From Desulfosporosinus acidiphilus SJ4 (lineage in GTDB: Bacteria > Bacillota > Desulfitobacteriia > Desulfitobacteriales > Desulfitobacteriaceae), in contig NC_018068.1 of assembly GCF_000255115.2 (NCBI RefSeq), positions 2,823,977-2,887,976 of the forward strand: DNA of 64,000 bases, in the 5' to 3' direction. Shown here piece by piece: positions 61,482 to 64,000 of the stretch. Within the stretch, counting starts at the first letter, position 1; the number at the start of each line of letters is the position of its first letter. The notes under the pieces were generated by a model that was not told where the DNA came from, did no database searches, and worked only from the letters and a program-made list of their open reading frames with translations. The position numbers and the translations under genes were made by a program.

Positions 61482-62672
61482 ATGGAAAAAAGTATTTTAG
61501 AAAATTTCTTACACGATAATCTTGGAGAGTTAAAAAGCAAAGGACTTTTTAATGTTATTGATCCTTTAGAAAGCGCTAATGGACCAATCATTAGGATTTC
61601 AGGTTTAGATCTCATAAATTTATCCTCTAATAACTATTTAGGATTGGCAACAGATTCAAGATTAAAGGCGGCAGCCATTGAAGCCATCGACAAGTTCGGT
61701 GTTGGTGCAGGTGCCGTGAGAACAATTAATGGTACTCTGAAACTTCATGTTCAGTTAGAAGAACGGATTTCGCGGTTTAAGCATACAGAAGCAGCCATAG
61801 TTTTTCAATCAGGCTTTAATTGCAACATGGGTGCCATATCTGCAGTAATGGATAAGAACGATGCAATTTTATCCGACGAATTAAATCATGCCTCAATTAT
61901 CGATGGCTGTCGTTTATCAAGGGCTGCTATTATTGCTTACAAGCATTCCGATATGACGGATCTAAGACTTAAAGCAAAAGAAGTAAAAGAATCGGGAATG
62001 TACAAGAAGATCATGGTAATTACTGACGGCGTTTTCTCTATGGATGGTGATATCGCTAAATTGCCGGAAATCGTTGATATCGCCGAAGAATTCGATATTA
62101 TTACATACGTAGATGATGCACATGGTTCTGGGGTTTTAGGGGAAGGTGCAGGCACAGTTAAGCATTTCGGATTGTCTAATAAGATTGATTTTCAAATTGG
62201 GACATTATCCAAAGCATTAGGAGTTATAGGGGGATATGTCGCCGGCAAGAAAGACCTCATTGAATGGCTGAAAGTTAGAAGCAGGCCTTTCCTATTTTCA
62301 ACGGCTCTAACTCCGGGAGATGCAGCAGCTTCAATAAAAGCCATAGAAATTCTTTCTAATAGTACAGAATTGCAAAAAAAGCTTTGGGATAACGGAGATT
62401 ACTTGAAACGAGGACTCAAGACTTTAGGTTTTAACATTGGCGCGAGCCAAACTCCAATTACCCCTTGTATTATCGGAGATGAGAGCCTAACTCAGGAATT
62501 CAGCAAAAGATTATATAAAAATGGAGTCTATGCTAAATCAATTACCTTTCCGACAGTTCCCAAAGGAACCGGGCGTGTCAGAAACATGCCAACTGCTGCT
62601 CATACTAAAGAAATGTTAGATAAGGCTCTGAGTATCTATGAGCAAATTGGAAAAGAGATGAACCTTATCTAA
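61482..62672 (+). CDS. kbl: Glycine C-acetyltransferase (2-amino-3-ketobutyrate CoA ligase)
   Basis: The 396-residue PLP enzyme of the alpha-oxoamine synthase family has SSNNYLGLA near 50, [15 protein letters not shown] near 133, [12 protein letters not shown] near 178, [10 protein letters not shown] near 209 and the PLP lysine in GTLSKALG near 240. The ATG at 61482 follows AAAGGAG. It converts 2-amino-3-ketobutyrate and CoA to glycine and acetyl-CoA. The dehydrogenase that makes its substrate is encoded next, 85 bases downstream. Confidence 0.92.
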   Translation: MEKSILENFLHDNLGELKSKGLFNVIDPLESANGPIIRISGLDLINLSSNNYLGLATDSRLKAAAIEAIDKFGVGAGAVRTINGTLKLHVQLEERISRFKHTEAAIVFQSGFNCNMGAISAVMDKNDAILSDELNHASIIDGCRLSRAAIIAYKHSDMTDLRLKAKEVKESGMYKKIMVITDGVFSMDGDIAKLPEIVDIAEEFDIITYVDDAHGSGVLGEGAGTVKHFGLSNKIDFQIGTLSKALGVIGGYVAGKKDLIEWLKVRSRPFLFSTALTPGDAAASIKAIEILSNSTELQKKLWDNGDYLKRGLKTLGFNIGASQTPITPCIIGDESLTQEFSKRLYKNGVYAKSITFPTVPKGTGRVRNMPTAAHTKEMLDKALSIYEQIGKEMNLI

Positions 62673-62757
62673 ATTTGGCAATACCTTGAAAGTTTTTGAC
62701 TCAAAAAAATCCCGATAAAGTGACATCTTGAGATAATTGAAGGGATGGGAGATTAAA

Positions 62758-63720
62758 ATGAAGAGAATCTTAGTTACAGGTGCTCTGGGGCAAATTGGAT
62801 CTGAGCTCGTTCCAAAATTAAGAAGTATTTATGGCAATAGTAATGTCATAGCTACAGATATTAAACAAGAAAAACAGTATTGGCAGTCGCAGTCTGGACC
62901 TTATGAGAGTCTTGATGTATCAAATGCCCAAAGCATGTATAACTTGTGTAAATCCTTTCAAGTAGATACAATTATTCATCTAGCTGCTCTTTTATCTGCA
63001 ACTGCTGAAAAAAACCCCTTATTAGCTTGGAATCTAAATATGGGCGGTTTGGTAAACGCTTTAGAGACCGCGAAAGAATTAAAGTGTCAGTTTTTTACAC
63101 CAAGTTCCATTGGAGCCTTTGGACCTTTGACCCCCAAGGAAAAAACTCCTCAGGTTACAATACAAAGACCGACCACCATGTATGGAGTCAGCAAAGTATC
63201 TGGCGAACTCCTGTGTGATTATTACTATTTGAAATTTGGGGTTGATACGAGAGGGGTACGTTTTCCAGGATTAATTTCTTATGTGGCTCCACCAGGAGGC
63301 GGCACAACCGATTACGCCGTTGAAATCTATTATGAAGCACTTCAAAGAAATAATTATAGCTGTTATATCGCTGCTAATACTTACATGGATATGATGTATA
63401 TGCCCGATGCCTTAAATGCAATTATTCATCTCATGGAAGGTGATCCCGCGAAGCTTATCCATAGGAACGCTTATAATGTTACAGCCTTCAGTGCCCAACC
63501 CGAAGATTTCAGAAGGGAAATTCAAAAATATCTCCCGAATTTTAAAATGGAGTATAAGGTTGACCCCATACGCCAAGCAATTGCCGAAAGTTGGCCAAAT
63601 TCAATTGATCCGACGGCTGCTGAACAAGAATGGGGTTTTTCTGCAAACTATAATTTATCTAAATTAACTCAAGATATGTTAGAAAGGCTTGGGCAAAAAT
63701 TTGGCAGAGATGTCAGTTAG
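62758..63720 (+). CDS. tdh: L-threonine 3-dehydrogenase, SDR/epimerase type
   Basis: The 320-residue extended SDR has GALGQIGSELVPKLR near 9, HLAALLSATAEKNP near 73, PSSIGAFGP near 116 and the catalytic YGVSKVSGE near 143. This fits the epimerase-like threonine dehydrogenases. The ATG at 62758 follows GGGATGGGAG. Pairing with kbl gives threonine to glycine plus acetyl-CoA, with NADH. Confidence 0.9.
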   Translation: MKRILVTGALGQIGSELVPKLRSIYGNSNVIATDIKQEKQYWQSQSGPYESLDVSNAQSMYNLCKSFQVDTIIHLAALLSATAEKNPLLAWNLNMGGLVNALETAKELKCQFFTPSSIGAFGPLTPKEKTPQVTIQRPTTMYGVSKVSGELLCDYYYLKFGVDTRGVRFPGLISYVAPPGGGTTDYAVEIYYEALQRNNYSCYIAANTYMDMMYMPDALNAIIHLMEGDPAKLIHRNAYNVTAFSAQPEDFRREIQKYLPNFKMEYKVDPIRQAIAESWPNSIDPTAAEQEWGFSANYNLSKLTQDMLERLGQKFGRDVS

Positions 63721-63772
63721 ACCTTGGGGATACAGGCTTATTCTCTAAAAAGCCAATAATTGAGTTTAAAAT

Positions 63773-63805
63773 GCTATCCCTTGAAAATCAAGGGGATGGC
63801 TTTTT
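63773..63805 (+). terminator. Terminator of the kbl-tdh operon
   Basis: GCTATCCCTTGA pairs imperfectly with TCAAGGGGATGGC around AAA, followed by TTTTTC. Confidence 0.8.
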
Positions 63806-63859
63806 CATCAATTTGCAGGAAGATATAATGACATTCGTTATGAAAAATTCTTTGATAGT

Positions 63860-64000
63860 TTACGACTGGGACATACTCACATTACGGGATCTCGCGGTAT
63901 AGAGGTAATACAGGTAAAGTAAGAAGCCTGCTAGGGTGATAATTGTAGCAGCAATAAAGGTAACCTGATAGGAGAAATACTGAGCAACCATCCCCATAAC
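63860..64000 (-). CDS. C-terminal end of a probable MFS transporter (5' part outside)
   Basis: The last 46 codons of a minus-strand gene enter from the right edge. They encode a hydrophobic segment (YQVTFIAATIITLAGFLLYLYYL) and a short polar tail ending in QS. This resembles the last transmembrane helix of an MFS permease. The family cannot be confirmed from so little sequence. Confidence 0.6.
   Translation of the reverse strand, partial: VMGMVAQYFSYQVTFIAATIITLAGFLLYLYYLYTARSRNVSMSQS

Overview
The window looks like a chromosomal segment of an anaerobic, spore-forming Firmicute of the Desulfosporosinus/Desulfitobacterium group (Peptococcaceae). Supporting signs are moderate GC, many TTG/GTG starts behind strong Shine-Dalgarno sequences, a Spo0E-like phosphatase, coat-like small peptides, Tat-exported redox enzymes, heavy use of sigma-54 promoters, and a Mop-type aldehyde oxidoreductase cluster of the kind known from sulfate reducers. 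The genus is inferred from content, not from a marker gene. No rRNA, CRISPR array or intact transposase was seen.

Region 1 (1-13.8 kb): a minus-strand operon encodes a Mop-type molybdenum aldehyde oxidoreductase, a large FAD/Fe-S 'dicluster' protein, a zinc-ribbon-like redox protein, a C-GCAxxG-C-C protein, a methyltransferase, a radical SAM protein, a PaaK-like CoA ligase and an XdhC-like maturation factor. The order matches the Desulfovibrio DVU_1553-DVU_1559 neighbourhood. It has a consensus -24/-12 promoter. A divergent molybdopterin-binding protein and an AcoR-like sigma-54 activator follow.

Region 2 (13.8-27.3 kb): a sigma-54 regulon for uptake and thiolytic degradation of an unidentified organic acid. 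It holds a branched-chain-type ABC transporter (with a LivM-LivG fusion), an SDR, a PAS-AAA-Fis activator, a thiolase, a MaoC hydratase, a second SDR, a CoA-transferase and a second thiolase. Four consensus GG-N10-GC promoters serve its transcription units, including a divergent pair.

Region 3 (27.3-36.2 kb): a Tet(M)-like ribosomal GTPase fused to a YacP/Rae1-type NYN nuclease, an aldo/keto reductase remnant, and a four-gene operon for a Tat-exported [FeFe]-hydrogenase with HybA-like and NrfD/HybB-like partners.

Region 4 (36.2-51.6 kb): two tiny TTG-start genes, a beta-CASP metallo-hydrolase with a universal stress protein, a split chromate transporter, a DegV remnant, and a BlaI-controlled operon in which an M56 sensor peptidase is fused to a phosphodiester glycosidase domain. 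An amino-acid permease, an alpha/beta-hydrolase pseudogene, paired YdcZ-type transporters, a Spo0E-like protein and a Bax-inhibitor-like protein complete it. Small dispersed repeats lie between these genes.

Region 5 (51.6-64 kb): a complete oppABCDF operon, a LysM protein, an SDR, a tRNA operon (Tyr-Gln-Lys on the minus strand), a class II aldolase, a kbl-tdh threonine catabolic pair behind a long dyad, and the end of a transporter gene.

Start codons were often moved inward from the longest frame to the nearest start with a good ribosome binding site. Functions come from motif recognition by eye only; no database search was run.
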